DNA of 46,490 bases, from assembly GCA_040905265.1 (NCBI GenBank), contig JBBDRW010000057.1, positions 1 to 46,490 of the forward strand, given 5' to 3'. A model generated the notes under the pieces. The model had not been told where the DNA came from, made no database searches, and saw only the letters and a program-made list of their open reading frames with translations. The position numbers were made by a program, and so were the translations under genes. Of the stretch, positions 33,163 through 40,958 are shown one piece after another. Positions within the stretch are counted from its first letter, which is position 1; the number at the start of each line of letters is the position of its first letter. This DNA comes from JBBDRW01 sp040905265 (lineage in GTDB: Bacteria > Bacteroidota > Rhodothermia > Balneolales > Balneolaceae).

Positions 33163-34155
33163 TTATAGCTGCCAGGGTGTTGGTTCCAGGGGACAGGGGA
33201 TAACCTGGGTAAATGTTTCGTTGTAACAAGTTCGGAAGGGGATGGTCTTGCTCAGGATGCCTGCTACATACCCGACCCCATTCTCAACGTTTGAAACCCC
33301 GTCGGGAAGGGCGTAGATATTTCTGCTGATTGAGGAAAAATTGGGGGTCTCCTCTCCCGATACGGCAATAAAGATCTGTCGGGCGGTAATGTCGGTATTG
33401 GGGTAGCTGTCCTTGAGATTCTCTTCGTTTACAATCGGGTTGAACCGTATCTGGTAATCTCCGGTAATCAGCCGGAGGGTATCGGAGAGTTGAGGTACAA
33501 AAATGGTATTTCGCTGGTTGCTTTGAAGGGATTCAACATTGTAAACCGTCTGCACATCAATCAGCCGGTCGATGTTCCGTATCTCCACAACATTCAGGCC
33601 AATCCGGTCAATTCGGAAGAGCGGGGTGGGAAAGTCATCCGGTATGGTAACGGTGACACTGCTCGTCAACCCGTCGGATCGCCTCGCCGTCAACAGATAG
33701 CTTTTGGAGGGCTCCAGGTTCATAGTTGTCCAGAAGTTTCTGGCGTAGGTGTCGGGACCGTATTGAAACAGAGAGTCCGCCAGCGTTGCCGTCTCACCCG
33801 TCTCCAGATTTTCCAGAGTCACGTCTGCGTCGATCGGTTCCGGCCCGGAGAAAATTGAATCGCGAATCGGCATGATCCGGATCCACTGTGTATCTGCAGC
33901 GGCATCCAGATAGCCGAACATAGAGAAAATATAACGGTCATTGTTTGGTTCGGCAGCCTGGAACGGCTCTTCATTACAGCCTGCGAAAAGCAGTACTCCA
34001 ATTAGAATGAGAAAAAGTGTGAGGCTCTGTTCAGTGAGCAGGTATCTCTGGCTGGCGGAGCGGTGAATCTGACGCGTACCACTGCAACACTCTTCCCGGA
34101 CGGTAAACGGGAGTGCCGGTTCTGAAGGTACTCTATTCAACCCCGATCTTTCCAT
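33163..34155 (-). CDS. DUF4249-type lipoprotein
   Basis: 330 residues. The lipobox is LLFAGC (Cys60), preceded by an unusually long N-region of about 40 residues. The mature part (CNEEPFQAAEPNND, then VFGYL-like and NLEPSKSYLLTARRSDGLTSSVTVTIPDD) matches DUF4249, which is often found with TonB-dependent receptors in Bacteroidota. No receptor is adjacent. A shorter start cannot be justified: no ATG or clear ribosome-binding site is found close to the hydrophobic stretch. Function unknown; the gene could be surface exposed. Confidence 0.65.
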   Translation of the reverse strand: MERSGLNRVPSEPALPFTVREECCSGTRQIHRSASQRYLLTEQSLTLFLILIGVLLFAGCNEEPFQAAEPNNDRYIFSMFGYLDAAADTQWIRIMPIRDSIFSGPEPIDADVTLENLETGETATLADSLFQYGPDTYARNFWTTMNLEPSKSYLLTARRSDGLTSSVTVTIPDDFPTPLFRIDRIGLNVVEIRNIDRLIDVQTVYNVESLQSNQRNTIFVPQLSDTLRLITGDYQIRFNPIVNEENLKDSYPNTDITARQIFIAVSGEETPNFSSISRNIYALPDGVSNVENGVGYVAGILSKTIPFRTCYNETFTQVIPCPLEPTPWQL

Positions 34156-34541
34156 ACAGAAGAAAAGATAGCAATTTTCACCGTCGCTACAAGATCACTT
34201 CTTTTCATCTGTTATAGGAGTCTGTCGGACTTAGTCTGATCTACTGCATCTCCTCGTGACAATCATCTAAGTCCGACAGACTCCTAGGTGCTGCTTTCCG
34301 GTTATCTGCCCGTTTTTTCTGCTGCTGTCCGGCGCGGCCCGGTTATTTTGTTCGAAATTGTTTTTTCCTTACTCTTTCGAACACCCTGTGGCCCCGGGCC
34401 GGACGGCCGGGAATCTGCTGCCGGACAAATCGGAATGGATGTGACATCCTCCTCCGGTTGCTTATCAATTTTTTCTACCGGCAGCAGGTTCACAGCGTTC
34501 ACAGGGGTCATACATAATTCATGTAATAAGGAGCGGGTCAT
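34156..34541. other. 386-bp gap with a palindromic repeat element
   Basis: The gap separates the divergent DUF4249 and TIM-barrel genes. It holds the 72-bp palindrome described separately at 34,215-34,286. The remaining 34,288-34,527 is moderately GC-rich and contains no convincing protein or RNA gene. AAGGAG at 34,528-34,533 is the ribosome-binding site of the gene at 34,542. Confidence 0.55.
34215..34286. repeat. 72-bp palindromic element, copy A
   Basis: Perfect 20-bp arms (34,215-34,234 and 34,267-34,286) begin and end with TAGGAGTCTGTCGGA and its complement, with 32 bases between. A related element of the same length lies at 39,423-39,494. There is no transposase. It looks like a REP/MITE-type intergenic repeat. 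Confidence 0.75.
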
Positions 34542-35480
34542 ATGATGAAGCGAGCTGATTTTTTAAAACTGGGAACTGCAGGCCTGGCAGGAGCAGCCAT
34601 GCCTCCGGTTTCGGTATCAGGGACTCAACAGGAGCGTATCAGGCCGCACCGGTTACAAGGGATGCCTCTCAGGAAGGCGCTGATGCTCGGTACGTTTCCG
34701 AACCGGGGAGACTATACCCTGATGGAGCAGTTTGAGATGTTGCGTGACGCCGGGTTCGATGGTGTTGAGCCGGGAAGCGGGCTGAACCGGGAGGAGGTCC
34801 TGGCTGCCAGGGAGGCTACAGGCCTGGAGATTCCGAGCGTGGTGGTCTCTACACACTGGTCTCAGCCGCTTTCCAGCTCTGACCCGTCAGTCCGTGAGGC
34901 AGGTGTTGAGGGGTTGAAGACCGCGCTCTATGATGCTCACGAATATGATGCCGGCTGTGTGCTGCTTGTGCCGGGTGTGGTCAATGCGGAGGTCTCCTAT
35001 GACCAGGCCTATCGCCGGTCCCGTTATGAAATTGAGCAGGTACTCCCGCTGGCGGAGGAGTTGAATGTGGTGATTGCAATCGAGAATGTCTGGAATCATT
35101 TTCTGCTCAGCCCGATGGAGGCAGCCCGTTATGTCGATGAGTTTCACTCCCCGTGGGTGGGGTGGTATTTCGATATCGGCAATATTCTCAACTACGGGTG
35201 GGCCTATCACTGGATTCGTATTCTCGGGGACCGGATCGTGATGATTCATATCAAGGAGTATAGCCGGCAGCTCAGGGACGAGGAGGGGCTCTGGAGAGGA
35301 TTCCGGGCGAATCTTACGGAAGGGGATAACAACTGGCCTGAAATCATGAAAGCTCTGGAGGAGACCGGTTACAGCGGATATGCAATTGCAGAGCCCGCTT
35401 ATCGTGAACCCGATGTTTCAGATGCGGACTGGCTTCGGGAGTATGTCTCCGGCCGTATGGACCGAATTTTTCAGATGTAG
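34542..35480 (+). CDS. Xylose-isomerase-like TIM barrel (sugar phosphate isomerase/epimerase family)
   Basis: 312 residues; start chosen at 34,542 because AAGGAG lies 8 bases upstream (next ATG at 34,545 is 11). The first 27 residues (MMKRADFLKLGTAGLAGAAM) look like a Tat-type or uncleaved leader without a clear RR pair, so export is uncertain. The barrel begins at MLGTFPNRGDYTLMEQFEML, with GFDGVEPGSG; metal-site candidates are the Glu in VVIAIENVWNH, the Asp in WYFDIGNIL, the His in IHIKEYSR and the Glu in YAIAEPAYRE. This family holds sugar isomerases and epimerases acting on inositol or rhamnose-like sugars. The position far from the GH106 genes gives no pathway clue. Confidence 0.8.
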   Translation: MMKRADFLKLGTAGLAGAAMPPVSVSGTQQERIRPHRLQGMPLRKALMLGTFPNRGDYTLMEQFEMLRDAGFDGVEPGSGLNREEVLAAREATGLEIPSVVVSTHWSQPLSSSDPSVREAGVEGLKTALYDAHEYDAGCVLLVPGVVNAEVSYDQAYRRSRYEIEQVLPLAEELNVVIAIENVWNHFLLSPMEAARYVDEFHSPWVGWYFDIGNILNYGWAYHWIRILGDRIVMIHIKEYSRQLRDEEGLWRGFRANLTEGDNNWPEIMKALEETGYSGYAIAEPAYREPDVSDADWLREYVSGRMDRIFQM

Positions 35481-35497
35481 CGTCTGATTACTCTTTC

Positions 35498-35526
35498 ATG
35501 TAAAAAAGAGTGAAATATTTTTACAT
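35498..35526 (+). terminator. AT-rich hairpin after the TIM-barrel gene
   Basis: Arms ATGTAAAAA (35,498-35,506) and TTTTTACAT (35,518-35,526) with an 11-base loop, 18 bp past the stop at 35,480; TTTT follows at 35,530-35,533. Weak stem but well placed for a terminator. Confidence 0.4.
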
Positions 35527-35697
35527 AACTTTTGCCAATCGACAAAACCCTTTCTGATATTCCTGAATACCGTACTAATATCAAGTTATTTACATTGTAT
35601 TGTATTTAACTTATAAAAGTTAAACAGGAACTTTTTTCAAAGTAGTGAATGTTTTATATTACGAATTAATAAAAATTTCAATAATAAGAAGTGTTAA

Positions 35698-35961
35698 ATG
35701 GCTAAAAAAATGGATATTAAGTTCGTAGACAGGGCTAAGATTAAATCAAGCAAGAGGAGATCTTCAAAGTTTAAACCTTTGATGGAAGCACTTGACAAGC
35801 TTGAGCCGGGTGGAAATGCTGTAGAAGTCTCATACTCGAATGACAAAAGTGTGAACTCCATGAGGACGGCAGTCTACCAGTACAATCAGGAGAACAACGT
35901 AAAAATCAAGAGTGGTAAAGATACTGCCAATAAGAAAATCTATTTTTATCGTCAAAAATAG
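35698..35961 (+). CDS. Small basic protein of unknown function
   Basis: 87 residues, strongly basic (Lys/Arg-rich: MAKKMDIKFVDRAKIKSSKRRS, then SSKFKPLMEALDKL; the end is NKKIYFYRQK). ATG 35,698 begins a clean frame in an AT-rich patch (35,481-35,697 has no other gene). There is no signal peptide. The pattern (central LMEALDKLEPGGNAVEVSYSND, then NSMRTAVYQYNQE) suggests a DNA- or RNA-binding small protein, but I do not recognise the family. It is separated from glpD by a 142-bp palindrome that may act as a bidirectional terminator. Confidence 0.6.
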   Translation: MAKKMDIKFVDRAKIKSSKRRSSKFKPLMEALDKLEPGGNAVEVSYSNDKSVNSMRTAVYQYNQENNVKIKSGKDTANKKIYFYRQK

Positions 35962-35967
35962 ATTGCC

Positions 35968-36109
35968 AGGAGGCTTTGTAAAACCAGGATTTTTGGTCAA
36001 GATCGAGGCCAGAGGGATTTTGAAACCGCAGCATATTGTGCATATGTGAGGATTTTAAAATCCCGATAACGAAGATATTGAGCAAAAAGACAGTTTTACA
36101 AAGCCTCCT
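35968..36109. mobile_element. 142-bp MITE-like palindrome
   Basis: Perfect 17-bp terminal repeats AGGAGGCTTTGTAAAAC (35,968-35,984) and its complement (36,093-36,109). The inner halves are also similar in reverse complement, so the element is one long imperfect hairpin. It starts 7 bp past the stop of the small gene at 35,698 and ends 8 bp before the stop of glpD (convergent). No transposase. It could serve as a bidirectional terminator. Confidence 0.7.
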
Positions 36110-36117
36110 ATCAGTAA

Positions 36118-37680
36118 TCAATGTACAGGCAGATAGGTCCGGGCAAGCTCCCGAAACTCATCTGCCTGTATTTTTTCCCATTGGCCTGAACAGCCCAGCT
36201 CTTTTGCTAGCAGACTGGCTACCCGGGGTGCGACCTCCATACTTGCCCTGGCATTCAGCAACAGGGATCGGGTTCTTCGGCTGAGAATATCTTCCACCGT
36301 TCGCGCCATCTCGTTTCTGGCTGCCCAGACGACCATACCCGGTGTGCAGGGGAGGTCGGGGTGTAGTGGTTTTGCCCATCCTTCATGGCTTTCAGAAAGT
36401 CGGCGTACCGCATCGGCATCTGCTCCGTAGGCCGAATAGAGACTCTCGTCGTTGTCTGTTTCACTCCACCCATGAATATTGAGTGTGGAAGTTTCGGAGT
36501 CGGTCTCTTTCAAGTCGCCGGTGTGAATTGCCTGGTTGATGGTATCTTCTCCCATCTTCCGATACGTGGTCCACTTTCCACCGGTAATGGTGATCAGGCC
36601 TGAGGGATCCGTAATCAATGTGTGGTCACGGGAGATCGATTTGGTTGATTTACTCTCTTTCGGTTTGACAAGGGGGCGCAATCCGGTGAAGATACTCCGG
36701 ATATCGGAACGGCCGGGGTTTCCGGTCAGATATTTTCCTGCATGCGAGATAAGAAATTCGATCTCCTCTTCCTTTGCACTAGGTTCAAGCATGGCTTTGG
36801 ATACCGCCGTATCGGTCGTGCCGACGATGACTTTGTGATGCCACGGTACAGCAAATAGTACCCGGCCATCGGCTGTTTTAGGGATCATCAATGCACTATT
36901 ACCGGGATGAAAGGAGCGGTCCAGAACGATATGGACTCCCTGACTGACCTGGATGATCGGTTCTGTATCCGGGTCATCCATCTGCCGAACGGTGTCTGTA
37001 AAGACACCGGTAGCATTGATAACAACCTTTGCTCTGATGTCAATCTCTTCACCGGTCTCCTCATCTCTGGCTGTCACCCCGTACAGTTTCCCATCCTCTT
37101 TTAGCAGGCGGGTTACTTTGAAGTAATTCAGGGCGGTTCCTCCATGGTCGTAGATCGTTTGCATCATGTTGACTGCCAGGCGTGCATCGTCAAACTGGCC
37201 GTCGTGATAGAGAACGCCCCCTCTCAGTTTTTCAGGTTCCAGTGTCGGGATATGGTCTAATGTCTCTTTTCGGGAGAGCATTTTCGAACGGCCGAATCCC
37301 AGTTTTCCGGCCAGCCAGTCGTAGATCGTAAGCCCGATTGTGTAATAAAGTTTCTCCCACCATCGGTATCCCGGTACAATAAATGAGAGGTTTTTGACCA
37401 GATGAGGTGCATTTTGTAACAGATATCCTCTCTCCTTTAGTGCTTCCAGCACAAGTGAGATATTCCCCTGCTGCAAGTAACGGACTCCGCCATGGACCAG
37501 TTTGGTGCTCCGGCTGGAGGTTCCTTTGGCAAAATCATGCTGTTCGAGAAGGATTGTCCGGTATCCACGGGATGCAGCTTCGATACCGCACCCGAGGCCG
37601 GTCGCCCCGCCACCGATGATAAGGATATCCCAGGGTTCATTCGACTTCCTGAGTTGCCGGACAGTAGTAGTTCTGTTCAC
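36118..37680 (-). CDS. glpD: Aerobic-type glycerol-3-phosphate dehydrogenase
   Basis: 520 residues, GTG start at 37,680 with TAGGAGG just upstream, which overlaps the stop codon (TAG) of glpK. This suggests coupled translation. The FAD-binding opening reads ILIIGGGATGLGCGIEAASRG (14 bases of motif as in GlpD), and TSSRSTKLVHGGVRYLQQG is the family motif. Further: VKNLSFIVPGY, LITITGGKWTTYRKM. The protein oxidises glycerol-3-phosphate to dihydroxyacetone phosphate and passes electrons to quinone at the membrane. Length is normal. Operon glpK-glpD; no glpF or regulator is adjacent. Confidence 0.95.
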   Translation of the reverse strand: MNRTTTVRQLRKSNEPWDILIIGGGATGLGCGIEAASRGYRTILLEQHDFAKGTSSRSTKLVHGGVRYLQQGNISLVLEALKERGYLLQNAPHLVKNLSFIVPGYRWWEKLYYTIGLTIYDWLAGKLGFGRSKMLSRKETLDHIPTLEPEKLRGGVLYHDGQFDDARLAVNMMQTIYDHGGTALNYFKVTRLLKEDGKLYGVTARDEETGEEIDIRAKVVINATGVFTDTVRQMDDPDTEPIIQVSQGVHIVLDRSFHPGNSALMIPKTADGRVLFAVPWHHKVIVGTTDTAVSKAMLEPSAKEEEIEFLISHAGKYLTGNPGRSDIRSIFTGLRPLVKPKESKSTKSISRDHTLITDPSGLITITGGKWTTYRKMGEDTINQAIHTGDLKETDSETSTLNIHGWSETDNDESLYSAYGADADAVRRLSESHEGWAKPLHPDLPCTPGMVVWAARNEMARTVEDILSRRTRSLLLNARASMEVAPRVASLLAKELGCSGQWEKIQADEFRELARTYLPVH

Positions 37681-37689
37681 AAAAGCCTC

Positions 37690-39180
37690 CTACCTGGCCC
37701 AGTTCTTGGATCTGTTGACGGCTTCATTCCAACTGCTTAACAGTTCGTCTCTCTGGCCGGAAGGCATGTCCGGGCTGAATTCCTGGTCTGTTTTCCACTT
37801 CTTCGAGATGGTCTCCAGGCTATCCCAATACCCGATCGCCAGGCCGGCCAGGTAGGCGGCGCCGAGTGCAGTCGTTTCAGTGATGGTCGGCCGTACGACC
37901 GGAACATTCAACAGGTCGGCCTGAAACTGCATCAACAGGTTGTTGACGGAGGCTCCACCGTCTACACGTAACTCTTTCAGGCTGATGCCGGAGTCAGACT
38001 CCATGGCGTGCAGCAGGTCCCTGCTCTGATATGCGATTGAGTCGAGCGCGGCGCGTGCTATGTGTGCCGATGTGGTTCCACGTGTAATCCCGATGATCAG
38101 GCCGCGTGCAAAGGGGTCCCAGTGAGGCGCTCCGAGCCCTGAAAAGGCCGGCACAAGAAATACTCCGTCGGTGTTGTCCACCTGTTTGGCCAGTTTCTCC
38201 ACCTGTTCCGATCGGTTGAAGAAGCCCAGTCCGTCTCGCAGCCATTGTACCACGGCACCACCGATGAATACACTTCCTTCCAGGGCGTATCGGGGTTTGC
38301 CATCCAGTTGCCAGGCGATCGTAGTGAGGAGGTTGTTTTTGGATTCGATCGGTTTGTCACCGGTCTGCATCAGCATGAAGCAACCGGTTCCATAGGTGTT
38401 TTTGGCCATTCCCGGTTTGGTACAGACTTGTCCGAAAAGAGCTGCCTGCTGGTCTCCTGCGATACCGGAGATCGGTATCTCACGGGCAAACATCTCCCGG
38501 CCTGAGTGGCCGTACACTTCACTGCTTGATTTCACTTCCGGAAGCATCGATTCCGGTATGTCGAGAATATCCAGTAGTTCCTTGTCCCATTTCAGGTCAT
38601 GGATGTTATAGAGAAGTGTGCGGCTTGCATTCGTTACATCGGTGATGTGAACCGTTCCTTCCGTCAGTTTCCAGACCAGCCAGCTGTCAACCGTTCCAAA
38701 GAGAAGATCTCCTTTTTCAGCCAGTTTGCGGGCGCCATCAACATTGTCGAGTATCCATTTAATCTTTGTACCGGAGAAGTAGGGATCAAGGACCAGGCCG
38801 GTCTTTTTCCGGAATGTGTCAGCCAGCCCCTCCTCCTTCAGGCGTTTGCACAGGCTAGCGGTACGCCGGTCTTGCCAGACGATGGCGTTGTAAACCGGCT
38901 TGCCTGTTTTTCGATTCCAGACGATCGTCGTCTCTCTCTGGTTAGTGATCCCTATCGCGGCGACACCTGCGGCGGTGGTGTTTGCCTTGGAGACGGCCTC
39001 CGCAGCTACGCTGATCTGGCTTGACCAGATCTCCAGCGGATCGTGTTCGACCCATCCCGCTTTCGGGAAGATCTGTTCAAACTCTTTTTGTGCCCTGGAA
39101 ACAATGAGGCCATCCTTGTCAAAAAGTATGGCTCGTGAACTGGTTGTGCCCTGGTCAAGGGCCAAGATATATTCCGTCAT
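37690..39180 (-). CDS. glpK: Glycerol kinase
   Basis: 496 residues from ATG 39,180 (the frame runs 17 codons further upstream without match). Opening MTEYILALDQGTTSSRAILF is diagnostic; later parts are FPKAGWVEHDPLEIW, TNQRETTIVWNRKTGKPVYN, WQDRRT, and GTGCFMLMQTG, GGASVNNLLMQFQADLLNVPV and TALGAAYLAGLA. The FGGY kinase phosphorylates glycerol with ATP in the cytoplasm. First gene of an operon with glpD, 9 bp downstream. Length close to the E. coli enzyme (502). Confidence 0.96.
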   Translation of the reverse strand: MTEYILALDQGTTSSRAILFDKDGLIVSRAQKEFEQIFPKAGWVEHDPLEIWSSQISVAAEAVSKANTTAAGVAAIGITNQRETTIVWNRKTGKPVYNAIVWQDRRTASLCKRLKEEGLADTFRKKTGLVLDPYFSGTKIKWILDNVDGARKLAEKGDLLFGTVDSWLVWKLTEGTVHITDVTNASRTLLYNIHDLKWDKELLDILDIPESMLPEVKSSSEVYGHSGREMFAREIPISGIAGDQQAALFGQVCTKPGMAKNTYGTGCFMLMQTGDKPIESKNNLLTTIAWQLDGKPRYALEGSVFIGGAVVQWLRDGLGFFNRSEQVEKLAKQVDNTDGVFLVPAFSGLGAPHWDPFARGLIIGITRGTTSAHIARAALDSIAYQSRDLLHAMESDSGISLKELRVDGGASVNNLLMQFQADLLNVPVVRPTITETTALGAAYLAGLAIGYWDSLETISKKWKTDQEFSPDMPSGQRDELLSSWNEAVNRSKNWAR

Positions 39181-39492
39181 GAGGTGGTACTGGTTTTGAT
39201 TTCTGTCTGTGGAACGGTATGTGTCGTACATGTCCGGCTATTGTTCCTGTCCCGCACGCTTTTGCATACCAACCGGATCTCACCACTCCATCGTTCATTC
39301 TCCACCCGCGTGGTATGGAGATCCCCGCTACCGTCGTTTCAACAGAGAAGGTTGACGGTATACCTGGAGTCGTTTCGTAATAAAAGAAATAAAAAGGAGA
39401 GATGTTGATATGAGATGATACCAGGAGTCTGTCGGATGTAAGGGATCGATTTGCCACCGCCACATCAGATTCGACGGAAGTTCGACAGGCTC
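39181..39492. other. 312-bp gap holding palindromic element, copy B
   Basis: The gap between glpK and yraN (both minus strand) includes the palindromic repeat at 39,423-39,494. The remaining part should hold the glpK promoter. No other feature stands out. Confidence 0.55.
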
Positions 39493-39494
39493 CT
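39423..39494. repeat. 72-bp palindromic element, copy B
   Basis: Imperfect terminal arms AGGAGTCTGTCGGA (39,423-39,436) and, in complement, AGGAGCCTGTCGAA (39,481-39,494). Reverse complemented, it aligns well with copy A at 34,215-34,286 (shared ends, same length). It overlaps the last two bases of yraN's stop codon (TAG, 39,493-39,495). Likely a REP/MITE-type repeat; possible terminator. Confidence 0.7.
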
Positions 39495-39855
39495 ATCGGA
39501 ATGCATCTTCAAAGTGAGTAAACTCCGGTGCTTCATTTCCTTGTTGTACGATCGCAATGACGTCGAAGCGGATGGGGGACCCTTCCATTTTTCGTTCGTA
39601 TAACCACGCTTCGGAGGCTTTGTAGATCTGTTTGATCTTCTGGTGGTTCACAGCCTCTTCCGGCCGCCCAAACCTGACTCCGCTTCTTGATTTAACTTCG
39701 ACAAATACAATGCAGGTTTGGTCATAGGCTACTATATCAACTTCTGCCCGCTGAAAGGCGTAGTTCTGGTCCAGAACGATCCATCCTTTCGATTCGAGAT
39801 AGGCGGCAGCCAGTGCTTCCGCCTCGTTTCCCTTCTCTCTGGTTGATTCACTCAT
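39493..39855 (-). CDS. yraN: YraN family (UPF0102) nuclease-fold protein
   Basis: 120 residues. Opening KGNEAEALAAAYLESKGW, then QRAEVDIVAYDQTCIVFVEV, the PD-(D/E)xK-like core with EVD and VEVKSR, and the end KASEAWLYERKMEGSPIRFDVIAI. Cytoplasmic protein of unknown role, related by fold to endonucleases. It lies third in a likely operon FmdB-like, GbsR-like, yraN (gaps 7 and 22 bp). Confidence 0.92.
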   Translation of the reverse strand: MSESTREKGNEAEALAAAYLESKGWIVLDQNYAFQRAEVDIVAYDQTCIVFVEVKSRSGVRFGRPEEAVNHQKIKQIYKASEAWLYERKMEGSPIRFDVIAIVQQGNEAPEFTHFEDAFR

Positions 39856-39877
39856 TGCCGTCTCTCCGCCCGTTTAT

Positions 39878-40480
39878 TCAGGTTTTCTCTGTTTCCTGGT
39901 CACTGCCGGATAACCCGACCCGGCTTTTGATGGATTGATGGGCTTCTGCCATGCGAACAAGTTGCTTGAGAAACGCCAGATTTTTTTTGTTGATGTATGG
40001 GAGGAGGGCTTGCGTAAAACGTTCAAACATCTCGAGGAACTCGATAAAATTCTCAATCCGTTCCTGGAACTCCTTCTCCTTCGGCCTGTCTGCCTGCTGC
40101 TCTTCGAAGGCCCGGAGGCAGTGGGCAAGATTCTCCCGAATCGGGGCGATCTCCCTCTGTTGACGTTCCCGTACAAGGATGGCAACGATATTCCAGACAT
40201 CCTTTTCAGCCGTATAGTAATCTTTTCGTTGTCCCTTGAAATGAACCTTGTTTACAAGTTGCCAGTGCAGCAGGTTGCGCAAGTTCATATTGGCATTGCC
40301 ACGGCTGATGCCGAGTTGTTCCATGATGGTATCGGTGTCAAGCGGTTCCGACTCGGCATAGAGCAGCGCATGGATTTGAGCCATGGTTTTGTTGATGCCC
40401 CAGGCCGAAGCCATCTCACCCCAGAGGAGGACAAATTGCTCGACTGCCTGCTGATATGGTTCGGATTCATTACGGGGCAT
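39878..40480 (-). CDS. GbsR/MarR-family transcriptional regulator
   Basis: 200 residues. N-terminal winged helix: EQFVLLWGEMASAWGINKTM, then QIHALLYAESEPLDTDTIME, QLGISRGNANMNLRNLLHW and VNKVHFKGQRKDYYTAEKD. This is the GbsR-type layout. A helical C-terminal part follows (about 115-190). Its target could be close by, but no operator was recognised. ATG 40,480 starts 7 bp after the FmdB-like gene. Confidence 0.85.
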   Translation of the reverse strand: MPRNESEPYQQAVEQFVLLWGEMASAWGINKTMAQIHALLYAESEPLDTDTIMEQLGISRGNANMNLRNLLHWQLVNKVHFKGQRKDYYTAEKDVWNIVAILVRERQQREIAPIRENLAHCLRAFEEQQADRPKEKEFQERIENFIEFLEMFERFTQALLPYINKKNLAFLKQLVRMAEAHQSIKSRVGLSGSDQETEKT

Positions 40481-40487
40481 TTACGGC

Positions 40488-40802
40488 TTATGAGTCGGTG
40501 GTTGTTTTGGTATCGTTCTTTTCACTCTTCGTCCTCTCCGGTGAGGAGGCAGCGGCAGAGTTGGCAGCATCAGACTCAGCCGATTCCGAAGCAGAGGAAT
40601 CTGAAGGAGCGGAGGAACCATTGTTTTTCTTGTAATCGGTTACATACCAGCCATCTCCTTTATAGAGGACCCCTCCGCCTCCCGAGATAATCCGTTTCAC
40701 TTTCTGTCCGCTTTCCGGGCAGGCGGTAAGCGGCTTTTCATTAATTCCCTGGCGGTGTTCGAAAACAGTGCCATCTTCCCGGCGGTATTCATATGTAGGC
40801 AT
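40488..40802 (-). CDS. FmdB-like small protein with degenerate zinc ribbon
   Basis: 104 residues. The start MPTYEYRREDGTVFEHRQGI and the middle CPESGQKVKRIISGGGGVLYKGDGWYVTDYKK match FmdB/putative regulatory proteins, but the zinc ribbon is broken: in place of the two CxxC pairs there is only one cysteine (CPESG). The C-terminal 35 residues are low-complexity Ser/Ala/Asp. First gene of a likely operon with the GbsR-like regulator. It may still act as a ribosome-associated or regulatory protein; unclear. Confidence 0.8.
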   Translation of the reverse strand: MPTYEYRREDGTVFEHRQGINEKPLTACPESGQKVKRIISGGGGVLYKGDGWYVTDYKKNNGSSAPSDSSASESAESDAANSAAASSPERTKSEKNDTKTTTDS

Positions 40803-40958
40803 AACATTCAGTATGTTTAATTGTGACTATCCGAAAGGTTCTCTTCCGGATGTTTCCCGGTGAACCGGGCCGGTATGACCCGGTTTTGTTACAACTCCAT
40901 TGCCAGCATAAAGTGTGCCAAACGATCTATCTGGTACAAATTGACAAACCGTCAGAGG

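Noticed and set aside
35968..36109. Integron attC site
   Set aside because: The ends lack the attC core consensus (RYYYAAC/GTTRRRY) and there is no integrase; perfect terminal repeats fit a MITE better.
37675..37691. Similarity of the glpD start region to the terminal repeat of the 142-bp element
   Set aside because: 13 of 17 positions match, but the shared part is the ribosome-binding site AGGAGG; chance is likely.
40863..40885. Hairpin AACCGGG/CCCGGTT with following TTTT as terminator
   Set aside because: The T tract is on the plus strand, but both adjacent genes are on the minus strand, so it would not terminate them.
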